Positions 1 to 6,656 of a stretch of DNA of 8,130 bases are shown here, in pieces. A model generated the notes under the pieces. That model was not told the DNA's origin. It ran no database searches and saw only the letters and a program-made list of their open reading frames with translations. The position numbers and the translations under genes are program-made. Source of the DNA: an uncultured Thermomonas sp. (GTDB lineage Bacteria; Pseudomonadota; Gammaproteobacteria; Xanthomonadales; Xanthomonadaceae); contig CAMLJA010000080.1 in the NCBI GenBank assembly GCA_946480065.1, positions 1 through 8,130 of the forward strand. Reading direction: 5' to 3'. Numbering within the stretch: position 1 is the stretch's first letter; every line of letters begins with the position of its first letter.

Positions 1-249
1 CGCTATGCCGGGGTGCTGTAGCGGCGGCTGGTGGCGGGCTGCCGCGGGCTGCTGGTGAGGCTGGACTACCGGCAGGCCGAGCGCGTGGTCCCGCCGTTCA
101 GCGTGCCGGACGACGAGGTGCGCGCGCTGTACGGGCGCGACTGGGCGATCGAGCGGCTGGAGCGGCGGCCGATCCCGCCCGACCACCCGGGCTACGTGGG
201 CGGGGTTTCGCGGCTGGACACCTCGGTGCACGCGCTGCGCCGGCGCTGA
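1..249 (+). pseudogene. tpm: Thiopurine S-methyltransferase, C-terminal part, interrupted by an in-frame TAG
   Basis: The frame ending in TGA at 247-249 encodes the C-terminal third of a bacterial thiopurine S-methyltransferase, a SAM-dependent enzyme of about 215 residues that methylates thiopurines and, in bacteria, selenium and tellurium compounds. The signature seen is a GLLVRLDY strand, then PPFSVPDDEVRALYG, a WAIERLER strand and a final SRLDTSVHALRRR. The same frame runs upstream to the window edge as RYAGVL, which fits the helix before the GLL strand in this family (typically RYxxHLxxLLP). However, codon 19-21 is TAG, where homologues commonly carry Glu or another residue. A GTG at 31 could only start a 72-residue fragment without the SAM-binding core, so I read this as a broken gene or a base error. 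The family call rests on recalled motifs; only six codons are visible before the stop. The FNR box of hemN begins 13 nt after its stop codon. Confidence 0.62.
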
Positions 250-262
250 GCCTGCGGGGCGG

Positions 263-304
263 TTGATCCAGGTCAATACGCCGCCGCCGCCGCGCGCCTA
301 CGGT
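263..304 (+). promoter_or_regulatory. FNR/Anr-dependent class II promoter of hemN-fnr
   Basis: TTGATCCAGGTCAA at 263-276 matches the FNR/Anr/Dnr consensus TTGAT-N4-ATCAA with one mismatch. Its centre is at 269.5. FNR-activated class II promoters are centred at -41.5, which would put +1 at 311, and TACGGT at 299-304 falls exactly on -12 to -7, with T1, A2 and T6 of the TATAAT consensus present. The predicted +1 is the A of the hemN ATG. A TTG at 263 is in frame with hemN but lies inside this box, so it is not the start codon. The site match is direct observation; the start of transcription is inferred from spacing. Confidence 0.8.
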
Positions 305-310
305 GCGCGC

Positions 311-1711
311 ATGGAGCCGCGATCCGTCACCTTCAACGCCGAGCTGCTGCGCCGCTACGACCGGCCCGGCCCGCGCTACACGTCCTATCCCACCGCGCCG
401 CAGTTCAACCCGGGCTTCGGCGAGAAGGAGCTGCGCGAGGTGGCCGCGGCCAGCAACGGCGACCCCATCCCGCGCCGGCTGTCGCTGTACGTGCACGTGC
501 CGTTCTGCGCCAGCCCCTGCTTCTACTGCGGCTGCAACCGCATCATCACCCGCGACAAGGCGCGCGGCGAGGCCTACCTGGCGCGGCTGTTCCGCGAGAT
601 CGCGCTGGCCGCGCAGCTGTTCGACCGCGACCGCGAGGTGATCCAGCTGCATTTCGGCGGCGGCACCCCGAACTTCCTGGACCCCGCGCAGCTGCGCGAG
701 GTGGTGGAGACGCTGCGCAGCCACTTCCGCTTCTCCGACGCGGCCGACCGCGACATCTCGATCGAGCTGGACCCGCGCTACGTCGACGCCGAGGCGATCG
801 CCGCGCTGGCCGCGATCGGCTTCAACCGCGCCAGCTTCGGCGTGCAGGACTTCGACCCGGCGGTGCAGGCCGCGGTCAACCGCATCCAGTCGGTGGAGGA
901 GACCCGCGCGGTGGTCGACGCCTGCCGCGCCAACGGCTTCCGCTCGGTCAACATCGACCTGATCTACGGCCTGCCGAAGCAGACCGTGGCCGGCTTCGCG
1001 CGGACGCTGGAGATCGTGGCCGGCATGCGCCCGGACCGGGTGGCGGTGTACGGCTACGCCCACCTGCCGGAGCTGTTCAAGCCGCAGCGGCAGATCGTGG
1101 GCGCCGACCTGCCCGACGCCGAGACCCGGCTGCAGCTGCTGCAGCTGGCGATCGAGGCGCTGACCGCGGCCGGCTACGTCTACGTGGGCATGGACCACTT
1201 CGCCCTGCCCGACGACGAGCTGGCGCTGGCGCAGGAACGCGGCGGGCTGCACCGCAACTTCATGGGCTACACCACCCACGCCGACAGCGACCTGGTGGGC
1301 CTGGGGGTGTCCGCGATCAGCCACATCGGCGACAGCTTCAGCCAGAACCCGCGCGACCTGCCCAGCTGGCAGGCGGCGCTGGACGAGGGCCGGCTGCCGG
1401 TGTTTCGCGGCATGCGGCTGGACGAGGACGACCAGCTGCGCGCCGACCTGATCCAGTCGCTGATGTGCCAGGGCGAGGTGCCGGTGGCGGCGCTGGAACG
1501 GCGCTACGCCATCGACTTCCGCAGCTACTTCGCGGAGGCGCTGGCGCGCCTGCGGCCGCTGCAGGACGACGGCCTGGTGAGGGTGGAGGGCGACCGGATC
1601 ACCGCCACCTCGCGCGGGCGGCTGCTGTTGCGTAACATCGCCATGTGCTTCGACCGCTACCTCGACCAGCCCGCCACCGTCGCCACGCCGCGTTTCTCGC
1701 GCGCGATCTGA
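311..1711 (+). CDS. hemN: Oxygen-independent coproporphyrinogen III oxidase (dehydrogenase) HemN
   Basis: Cytoplasmic radical-SAM enzyme that decarboxylates two propionates of coproporphyrinogen III to give protoporphyrinogen IX without oxygen, allowing haem synthesis under anoxia. The 466-residue product (E. coli HemN is about 457) opens with the family's RRYDRPGPRYTSYP. The [4Fe-4S]-binding CxxxCxxCxC cluster follows YVHVPF (Cys66, Cys70, Cys73, Cys75), FGGGTP is at 115-120, and IDLIYGLPKQT lies around 215-225. The HemN-specific NFMGYTT (316-322), GVSAI and RNIAMCFDRYL (441-451) tell it apart from HemW-like paralogues. ATG 311 is chosen because the longer in-frame TTG start lies within the FNR box and the family begins near this Met. 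No Shine-Dalgarno precedes it, and the mRNA is predicted to be leaderless. fnr follows 25 nt downstream, probably in the same transcript. The product would supply haem for the nitric oxide reductase encoded nearby. Confidence 0.96.
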   Translation: MEPRSVTFNAELLRRYDRPGPRYTSYPTAPQFNPGFGEKELREVAAASNGDPIPRRLSLYVHVPFCASPCFYCGCNRIITRDKARGEAYLARLFREIALAAQLFDRDREVIQLHFGGGTPNFLDPAQLREVVETLRSHFRFSDAADRDISIELDPRYVDAEAIAALAAIGFNRASFGVQDFDPAVQAAVNRIQSVEETRAVVDACRANGFRSVNIDLIYGLPKQTVAGFARTLEIVAGMRPDRVAVYGYAHLPELFKPQRQIVGADLPDAETRLQLLQLAIEALTAAGYVYVGMDHFALPDDELALAQERGGLHRNFMGYTTHADSDLVGLGVSAISHIGDSFSQNPRDLPSWQAALDEGRLPVFRGMRLDEDDQLRADLIQSLMCQGEVPVAALERRYAIDFRSYFAEALARLRPLQDDGLVRVEGDRITATSRGRLLLRNIAMCFDRYLDQPATVATPRFSRAI

Positions 1712-1736
1712 CCCCGTTGCCGCGGCGGACCTGCCC

Positions 1737-2489
1737 ATGAGCGGCGTGGCCTTCCCGCGCCAGGACGCCAGCACGCTGGCCGACGACGGCACCCCGCTGC
1801 GCTTCTGCTCCACCTGCGCGTTCTCCCAGGCCTGCCTGGACGAGGGCATGGACAAGGCCTCGCTGGGCGAGCTGCACGTGCTGGTGGAGCACGTGGGCCC
1901 GTTCCACGCCGGCGAGCACATCTTCCGCGAGGGCGACCCGTTCGAGGCGATCGCCGCGGTGCGCGCCGGCACCGTCAAGACCTACGTGGTGGACCGCGAC
2001 GGCCACGAGCACGTCCACGGCTTCCACCTGCCGGGCGAGGTGATCGGGCTCAACGCGATCGACGGCGACCGCTACCCCTGCAACGCGGTGGCGCTGGACA
2101 CGGTCATGCTGTGCCGCTTCTCGTTCCCCAGGATCTCGGTGCTGGCCACCCGCCTGCCCGGCCTGCAGCGGCAGCTGTTCCGCCTGCTGAGCCGCGACAT
2201 CGGCCGCGCCGCGCTGCTGGCCGGGGACTGGTCCGCCGACCAGCGCATGGCGGCGTTCCTGGTGGGCATCTCCCGCCGGCTGGCCGCGCGCGGGTTCTCG
2301 CCCAACCGGTTCCAGCTGACCATGCCGCGCACCGACATCGCCAACTACCTGCGGCTGGCGCCGGAGACGGTGAGCCGGGTGCTGCGCCGCTTCCAGGAAG
2401 ACGGCCTGCTCAGCGTGGAGCGCCGCGAGCTGGAGCTGCGCGACCGCGACGCCCTGGAGGCGCTGGCGGCGCCCGTGCTGCGCGGCTGA
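1737..2489 (+). CDS. fnr: Crp/Fnr-family [4Fe-4S] oxygen-sensing transcription regulator (Fnr/Anr)
   Basis: Global anaerobic regulator of 250 residues. In this family a [4Fe-4S] cluster holds the active dimer together and is lost on contact with O2 or NO. Cys24, Cys27 and Cys33 (CSTCAFSQAC) reproduce the C-x2-C-x5-C of E. coli FNR, and Cys126 in MLCRFSF matches its fourth ligand, so the sensor looks functional. The cyclic-nucleotide-binding-like barrel covers about 45-135 (FREGDPFEAI, GEVIGL), the dimer helix about 137-165, and a winged HTH about 167-235. The recognition helix PETVSRVLRRFQ has Glu210, Ser213 and Arg214, the E-x2-S-R arrangement that reads TTGAT half-sites. It is the orthologue of what pseudomonads call anr, which also sits near hemN there. 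The 25-nt gap after hemN holds no promoter I can see, so it probably depends on the hemN promoter and thus controls itself. A Dnr/NnrR-type NO sensor is unlikely because those lack the N-terminal cysteines. Confidence 0.93.
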   Translation: MSGVAFPRQDASTLADDGTPLRFCSTCAFSQACLDEGMDKASLGELHVLVEHVGPFHAGEHIFREGDPFEAIAAVRAGTVKTYVVDRDGHEHVHGFHLPGEVIGLNAIDGDRYPCNAVALDTVMLCRFSFPRISVLATRLPGLQRQLFRLLSRDIGRAALLAGDWSADQRMAAFLVGISRRLAARGFSPNRFQLTMPRTDIANYLRLAPETVSRVLRRFQEDGLLSVERRELELRDRDALEALAAPVLRG

Positions 2490-2520
2490 CGCCCGCCCGG
2501 CGCCGGCCGACGGCGCGGGC

Positions 2521-2562
2521 TTGACGTGCATCAAGGCGGGGCGGCGCGACCGGGCCGACCAT
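2521..2562 (+). promoter_or_regulatory. FNR/Anr/Dnr-type class II promoter of norB
   Basis: TTGACGTGCATCAA at 2521-2534 matches TTGAT-N4-ATCAA with one mismatch (C at the fifth base). With its centre at 2527.5, a -41.5 promoter would start at 2569, and GACCAT at 2557-2562 occupies -12 to -7 with A2, A5 and T6 of TATAAT. This leaves a 20-nt leader before the norB ATG with room for a good ribosome-binding site. A NO-responsive paralogue (Dnr/NnrR type) encoded elsewhere could use the same box. Confidence 0.72.
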
Positions 2563-2573
2563 GCGCGCAAACC

Positions 2574-2583
2574 AAGGGAGAAG
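2574..2583 (+). promoter_or_regulatory. Ribosome-binding site of norB
   Basis: AAGGGAGAAG contains GGAG at 2577-2580, 8 nt before ATG 2589 and 5 nt before an adjacent GTG at 2586. It is the clearest Shine-Dalgarno among the plus-strand genes here. It fixes the norB start at 2589, and not at the in-frame GTG 2526, which lies inside the FNR box. Confidence 0.75.
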
Positions 2584-2588
2584 CCGTG

Positions 2589-4907
2589 ATGCGCAACACG
2601 AGGAAGCTGTGGCTCGCGCTGGCGACGCTGCTGGTGGTCTCGTTCGGGGTCCTGCTGTGGGCCGGGACCGAGATCTTCCGCGCCGCCCCGCCGATGCCGG
2701 AAAAGGTGGTGAGCGAAAGCGGCCAGGTGCTCTATACCCGCGCCGACATCGAGCAGGGGCGCCAGGTCTGGCAGTCCATCGGCGGCATGCAGCTGGGCTC
2801 CATCTGGGGCCACGGCGGCTACGTGGCCCCGGACTGGAGCGCGGACTGGCTGCACCGCGAGTCGGTGGCCCTGCTGGACCTGTGGGCGCGCGCCGACGGC
2901 GGCATGGCGACCTGGGCGCAGCTGCCCGAAGAGGAGCAGGCCGCGCTGCGCAGCCGCCTGAAGTCGGTGATGCGCAGCAACACCTACGACCCCGCCACCG
3001 GCACCATCACCCTGCCCGACGACCGCGCGCTGGCGCTGTCGAACGTGGCCGCGCACTACGAGAGCCTGTTCGGCAACGACCCGGCCAACGCCACGCTGCG
3101 CGAGGCGTACGCGATGAAGAACGACACCGTGCCCGATGCCGCGCATCGCCGCGCGCTGACCGCGTTCTTCTGGTGGACCGCCTGGGCCGCCGGCACCGAG
3201 CGCCCGCGCGAGGCCGGCGACGCGATGGTGCCGTCGAAGTCGGGGGTGGTCGACAAGCAGGTCACCTACACCAACAACTGGCCCAGCGAGCCGCTGATCG
3301 ACAACACCCCGCCGCCGTCGATGTGGGTGTGGTCGGCCTTCAGCGTGCTGTTCCTGATCGCCGGCATCGCCACGCTGGGCTGGTGGCACGCGCGGCAGGC
3401 GCACGACGAGCCGGCGCAGCTGCCGGCCAGCGACCCGCTGGCGGCGCTGCGCATCACCCCGTCGATGCGGGCCACCGCCAAGTATTTCTGGGTGGTGCTG
3501 GCGCTGTTCCTGGTGCAGATCCTGCTGGGCGCGATCACCGCGCACTACCAGGTGGAGGGCCAGCAGGCCTACGGCTTCGCGCTGTCGGACGTGCTGCCCT
3601 ACTCGATCACGCGCACTTGGCACACCCAGCTGGCGGTGCTGTGGATCGCGGTGGCCTGGCTGGGCACCGGGCTGTACATCGCCCCGGCGCTGTCGGGGCA
3701 TGAGCCGAAGTACCAGCGGCTCGGGGTCAACGTGCTGTTCACCTGCCTGCTGCTGATCGTGGTCGGCTCGTTCGCCGGCCAGTGGATGGCGGTGATGCAG
3801 AAGCTGGGGCTGGAGCACAACTTCTGGTGGGGCCACCAGGGCTGGGAATACGCCGACATGGGCCGCTTCTGGCAGTGGTTCCTGTTCATCGGCCTGCTGC
3901 TGTGGCTGACCCTGGTCGGGCGCGGCCTGTGGCCGGTCCTGCGCGGGCCGGCCTCGGGCACCCGCTCGATCGTGGGCCTGCTGTTCCTGTCCACCGTCTG
4001 CATCGGCCTGTTCTTCGGCTCGGCGCTGATGTGGGGCGAGCACACCCACATCTCCGAGGTCGAGTACTGGCGCTGGTGGCTGGTCCACCTGTGGGTGGAG
4101 GGCTTCTTCGAGGTCTTCGCCACCGCGGTGATGGCGCTGATCTTCACCCGCCTGGGCCTGATCAAGGAGAGCGTGGCCTCGGTGGCGGTGCTGTTCGCCA
4201 CCATCGTGTTCATGGCCGGCGGCGTGCTGGGCACCCTGCACCACCTGTACTTCGTCGGCACGCCGACCGCGGTGGTGGCGCTGGGCGCGAGCTTCAGCGC
4301 GCTGGAAGTGGTGCCGCTGGCCTACATCGGCTTCGAGGCCTACCACACCTGGAAGCTGGGCCAGGCCACGCCGTGGATGGCGCGCTACCGCTGGCCGATC
4401 ATGTTCTTCATCGCGGTCTCGTTCTGGAACCTGGTGGGCGCCGGCCTGTTCGGCTTCCTGATCAACCCGCCGCTGTCGCTGTACTTCATGCAGGGCCTCA
4501 ACCTCACCCCGCTGCACGGCCACACCGCGCTGTTCGGCGTGTACGGGATGCTGGGCATCGCCCTGCTGCTGTTCGCGCTGCGCGGCCTGCGCGGGCAGAT
4601 GGTCTGGGATACCCGCGCGCTGAAGGTGGCGTTCTGGTGCCTCAACATCGGCCTGGCGCTGATGGCCCTGCTCACCCTGCTGCCGCTGGGCACGATGCAG
4701 CTGCTGGCGGCGATCGAGCACGGCTATGCGTACGCGCGCTCTGCCGAGTTCATGCAGAAGCCGATCGTCGACATGCTGGTGTGGATGCGGGTGCCGGGCG
4801 ACACCATCTTCAGCGTCGGGGCGCTGTCGCTGGGCTGGTTCGTGCTGCGGCTGTGGGTGGCGCCGCGGCGGGAAGCGGTCACGGGGGGCAGCGCCGAGCG
4901 GGAGTGA
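2589..4907 (+). CDS. norB: Quinol-dependent nitric oxide reductase, single-subunit qNOR
   Basis: Integral inner-membrane haem-copper-superfamily enzyme reducing 2 NO to N2O with electrons from the quinol pool. The 772-residue length is typical of qNOR, against about 450-470 for the catalytic subunit of the cytochrome c-dependent type. A first TM helix (about 6-26) and a periplasmic NorC-like domain to about 245 carry no CxxCH haem-c motif, as expected for qNOR. No norC lies beside it. The catalytic core has about a dozen TM helices. Likely ligands are His345 (TWHTQLAVLW) for the low-spin haem, His500 and Glu504 in HLWVEGFFEVF plus His551 and His552 (TLHHLYFVGTPT) for FeB, and His643 and His645 in PLHGHTALFG for the haems. 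All key residues look intact. The start is set by the Shine-Dalgarno, giving MRNTRKLW. Transcription should run from the FNR box at 2521 to the terminator at 4926-4961, making it monocistronic. Besides denitrification, qNOR can serve purely in NO detoxification; no other denitrification reductase is in view. Confidence 0.96.
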   Translation: MRNTRKLWLALATLLVVSFGVLLWAGTEIFRAAPPMPEKVVSESGQVLYTRADIEQGRQVWQSIGGMQLGSIWGHGGYVAPDWSADWLHRESVALLDLWARADGGMATWAQLPEEEQAALRSRLKSVMRSNTYDPATGTITLPDDRALALSNVAAHYESLFGNDPANATLREAYAMKNDTVPDAAHRRALTAFFWWTAWAAGTERPREAGDAMVPSKSGVVDKQVTYTNNWPSEPLIDNTPPPSMWVWSAFSVLFLIAGIATLGWWHARQAHDEPAQLPASDPLAALRITPSMRATAKYFWVVLALFLVQILLGAITAHYQVEGQQAYGFALSDVLPYSITRTWHTQLAVLWIAVAWLGTGLYIAPALSGHEPKYQRLGVNVLFTCLLLIVVGSFAGQWMAVMQKLGLEHNFWWGHQGWEYADMGRFWQWFLFIGLLLWLTLVGRGLWPVLRGPASGTRSIVGLLFLSTVCIGLFFGSALMWGEHTHISEVEYWRWWLVHLWVEGFFEVFATAVMALIFTRLGLIKESVASVAVLFATIVFMAGGVLGTLHHLYFVGTPTAVVALGASFSALEVVPLAYIGFEAYHTWKLGQATPWMARYRWPIMFFIAVSFWNLVGAGLFGFLINPPLSLYFMQGLNLTPLHGHTALFGVYGMLGIALLLFALRGLRGQMVWDTRALKVAFWCLNIGLALMALLTLLPLGTMQLLAAIEHGYAYARSAEFMQKPIVDMLVWMRVPGDTIFSVGALSLGWFVLRLWVAPRREAVTGGSAERE

Positions 4908-4925
4908 CCTGCGGGCGGCGGCCGC

Positions 4926-4961
4926 ACGACGAACCCCCGGGCGACCGGGGGTTCGTCGTTT
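4926..4961 (+). terminator. Rho-independent terminator after norB
   Basis: A perfect 15-bp stem, ACGACGAACCCCCGG at 4926-4940 pairing with 4945-4959, encloses the 4-base loop GCGA. It is followed by only a short T run (TCGTTTG), so it is strong in structure but weak in the U-tract, as is common at this G+C content. It starts 18 nt after the norB stop and ends 21 nt before the nnrS FNR box, separating the two transcripts. Confidence 0.85.
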
Positions 4962-4982
4962 GCGCGGGCGCGAAGCCGCGGG

Positions 4983-5024
4983 CTGACCTGGATCAACGCG
5001 GCGGCGGGGCGGGCGCGGCAGACT
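4983..5024 (+). promoter_or_regulatory. FNR/Anr/Dnr-type class II promoter of nnrS-sirB2-cds1
   Basis: CTGACCTGGATCAA at 4983-4996 is an FNR-type box with one perfect half (ATCAA) and one degenerate half (CTGAC). Its centre at 4989.5 predicts +1 at 5031. CAGACT at 5019-5024 lies on -12 to -7 with A2, A4 and T6 of TATAAT. The predicted start is one base before the nnrS ATG. Apart from one base, the box is the exact reverse complement of the hemN box, which supports a real regulator site despite the weaker half. Confidence 0.68.
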
Positions 5025-5031
5025 GGCCGCC

Positions 5032-6258
5032 ATGGACACCCACGCCGCCCGCACCGCCGCCTCGCCCCGCCTGCTCGCGCAGGCGCCCCACCGCCTGATG
5101 TTCTTCATCGGCGCCAGCAACCTGCTGCTGGCGATGGCCTGGTGGGCGCTGTGGCTGGCGGACGCGCGCTGGCAGCTGTTCGGCCTGCGCCAGCCGCAGC
5201 CCTACGCCGGCTGGCTGCACGCGTTCCTGATGCAGTACCAGATGCTGCCCAGCTTCATCTTCGGCTTCCTGCTCACGGTCTTCCCGCGCTGGATGGGCCT
5301 GCCGGACATCCCCCGCTGGCGCTACCTGCCGGTGGGGCTGGGCCTGTTCGGCGGCCAGCTGGCCACCCTGGCCGGCGGCTTCGGCCTGGGGCCCGGCGTG
5401 GTGGTGGGCTACTGGATGACGCTGGCCGGCTGGGTGGCCGGGCTGGCCACGCTGGGCCCGCTGCTGCGCCAGGAGCGCGGCACCAGCTGGCATGCCCGCG
5501 CCTGCTTCCTGGGGCTGTCGCTGGGGATGCTGGGCCTGCTGGCGTGGGGCGGCTTCCTGCTCGGCGACGACCCGCGGCTGGCCTTCGCCAGCATCAAGCT
5601 GGGCACGTTCGGCCTGCTGCTGCCGGTGTACTTCAGCGTGGCGCACCGGATGTTCCCGTTCTTCGCCGCCAACGTGGTGCCCGGCTACGTGGCCTGGCGC
5701 CCGCTGTGGCTGCTCGGCGCGGTGCTGGGGCTGTGCCTGGCCCACCTGGGGCTGGAACTGCTGCAGGCGTACGCCTGGCTGTGGCTGGCCGATGTGCCGC
5801 TGCTGGCGCTGCTGCTGGCCGCGCTGTGGCGGTGGTGGCCGCGCGGCCCGGCGCCCGGGCTGCTGCAGGTGCTGTTCCTGGGCCTGTCGTGGCTGCCGCT
5901 GGCGATCGCGCTGTACGCATTCCAGAGCATCGCCTACGCGCGCACCGGCGAGTTCCTGCTCGGCCGCGCGCCGGCGCACGCGCTGTTCATCGGCTTCTTC
6001 GGCAGCGTGCTGGTGGCGATGGTCACCCGCGTGACCCAGGGCCATTCCGGGCGCGCGCTGGTGATGCCGGCCGCGGCCTGGTTCGCGTTCGCGGCGATCC
6101 AGCTGGTCGCGCTGCTGCGGGTGTTCGCGGAAGTCGCGCCCGACCCGCTGGCCTGGCAGGCCGTCGCCGCGGCCGCCTGGCTGCTGGCGTTCTCGCCGTG
6201 GGTGGCGCGGATCGGCCGCATCTACCTTTCGCCGCGCAGGGACGGCAAGCCCGGATGA
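5032..6258 (+). CDS. nnrS: NnrS family haem/copper membrane protein, NO stress protection
   Basis: Polytopic inner-membrane protein of 408 residues, about 12 hydrophobic helices, of the NnrS family. Members bind haem and copper and protect against NO-derived stress, reportedly by limiting iron-nitrosyl complexes. Family landmarks seen are APHRLMFFIGASN at the first TM (18-30), GWLHAFLMQYQ followed by FGFLLTVFPRW (60-87), AHRMFPFFAANV (204-215) and HALFIGFFGSVLVAMVTR followed by VTQGHSGR (316-341). Candidate metal or haem ligands are His20, His63, His205, His316 and His338. ATG 5032 is preferred because the next Met (residue 23) lies inside the first membrane helix. No Shine-Dalgarno is present, and the predicted transcript starts at 5031. 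The stop overlaps the next start as ATGA, so translation is probably coupled. Expression should follow the FNR box at 4983. Confidence 0.93.
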   Translation: MDTHAARTAASPRLLAQAPHRLMFFIGASNLLLAMAWWALWLADARWQLFGLRQPQPYAGWLHAFLMQYQMLPSFIFGFLLTVFPRWMGLPDIPRWRYLPVGLGLFGGQLATLAGGFGLGPGVVVGYWMTLAGWVAGLATLGPLLRQERGTSWHARACFLGLSLGMLGLLAWGGFLLGDDPRLAFASIKLGTFGLLLPVYFSVAHRMFPFFAANVVPGYVAWRPLWLLGAVLGLCLAHLGLELLQAYAWLWLADVPLLALLLAALWRWWPRGPAPGLLQVLFLGLSWLPLAIALYAFQSIAYARTGEFLLGRAPAHALFIGFFGSVLVAMVTRVTQGHSGRALVMPAAAWFAFAAIQLVALLRVFAEVAPDPLAWQAVAAAAWLLAFSPWVARIGRIYLSPRRDGKPG

Positions 6259-6656
6259 TCGAGTTCTATCCCCAGATCAAGCTGTTCCACATGACCGTGG
6301 CGATCCTCAGCGGCAGCCTGTTCGCGCTGCGCGGCGGCTTCGCCCTGGCCGGCGCGCGCTGGCCGCGGTCGCTGCCGGTGAAGTGGCTGAGCTACGCCAT
6401 CGACACCGCCCTGCTCACCGCCGCGCTGATGCTGCTGACCATCCTGCCGTGGGCGATGTTCGGCAACGGCTGGCTGCTGGCGAAGCTGGCGCTGCTGGTC
6501 GCCTACATCGTGCTGGGCGTGCTGGCCCTGCGCCCGCAGCGCAGCCTGCGCGGGCGCGCGGTCTGCTACGCGGCGGCGCTGCTGGCGTTCGCCGCGATCT
6601 ACGGCATCGCCCGCGCGCACCACCCGCTGGGCTGGCTGGCGCGGTGGCTGGCATGA
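6255..6656 (+). CDS. SirB2 family small integral membrane protein
   Basis: Protein of 133 residues with four predicted TM helices (about 9-32, 45-69, 73-92, 101-119). It resembles the SirB2 family (named from the Salmonella invasion-gene regulator locus, biochemical role unsettled). Resemblances are the opening YPQIKLFHMTVAILSG with His12, the RGG after TM1, the ID-T-LL motif in TM2, KLALLVAYIVLG in TM3 and the C-terminal ARAHHPLG with His122 and His123. From memory, better-known members carry a His just before the TM2 Asp where this one has Tyr47 (LSYAID). The ATG overlaps the nnrS stop (ATGA at 6255-6258), with AGGGA at 6238-6242 as a distant ribosome-binding site, and its own stop overlaps the next ATG. 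A role beside NnrS, perhaps in haem or redox chemistry in the membrane, is inferred only from this linkage. Confidence 0.82.
   Translation: MIEFYPQIKLFHMTVAILSGSLFALRGGFALAGARWPRSLPVKWLSYAIDTALLTAALMLLTILPWAMFGNGWLLAKLALLVAYIVLGVLALRPQRSLRGRAVCYAAALLAFAAIYGIARAHHPLGWLARWLA

Noticed and set aside
31..249. An intact 72-residue gene starting at GTG 31.
   Set aside because: The product is only the C-terminal part of a methyltransferase without its SAM-binding core, and the same frame continues upstream with family-like residues across a TAG.
263..310. A longer hemN starting at TTG 263.
   Set aside because: The TTG is the first half-site of the FNR box, the added 16 residues are unlike HemN, and the family N-terminus begins at ATG 311.
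2491..2520. A GC-rich inverted repeat between fnr and norB (GCGCCG at 2500-2505 pairing with CGGCGC at 2511-2516; alternative outer GCCCGC/GCGGGC) as a terminator.
   Set aside because: The stem is short, the alternatives compete, and no T run follows because the FNR box begins at once. It may slow polymerase but is not a convincing intrinsic terminator.
2526..2588. A longer norB starting at GTG 2526.
   Set aside because: It begins inside the FNR box and upstream of the predicted transcription start; the Shine-Dalgarno at 2574-2583 points to ATG 2589.
2589..4907. Cytochrome c-dependent nitric oxide reductase (cNOR) with a missing norC.
   Set aside because: The protein has the long fused N-terminal domain without CxxCH and the total length of the quinol type, so no separate NorC is expected.
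1599..5120. A minus-strand open frame of 1173 codons covering fnr and norB, and another of 626 codons at 98-1978.
   Set aside because: Both are antisense to well-supported genes. Their products are dominated by Arg, Gln, Ala, Gly and His without domain logic, which is what complementing G/C-rich third positions produces in high-GC DNA.
5142..6656. A 504-codon plus-strand frame overlapping nnrS in another phase.
   Set aside because: Only its last 133 codons (from ATG 6255) look like a protein family; the rest is a low-complexity shadow of nnrS.
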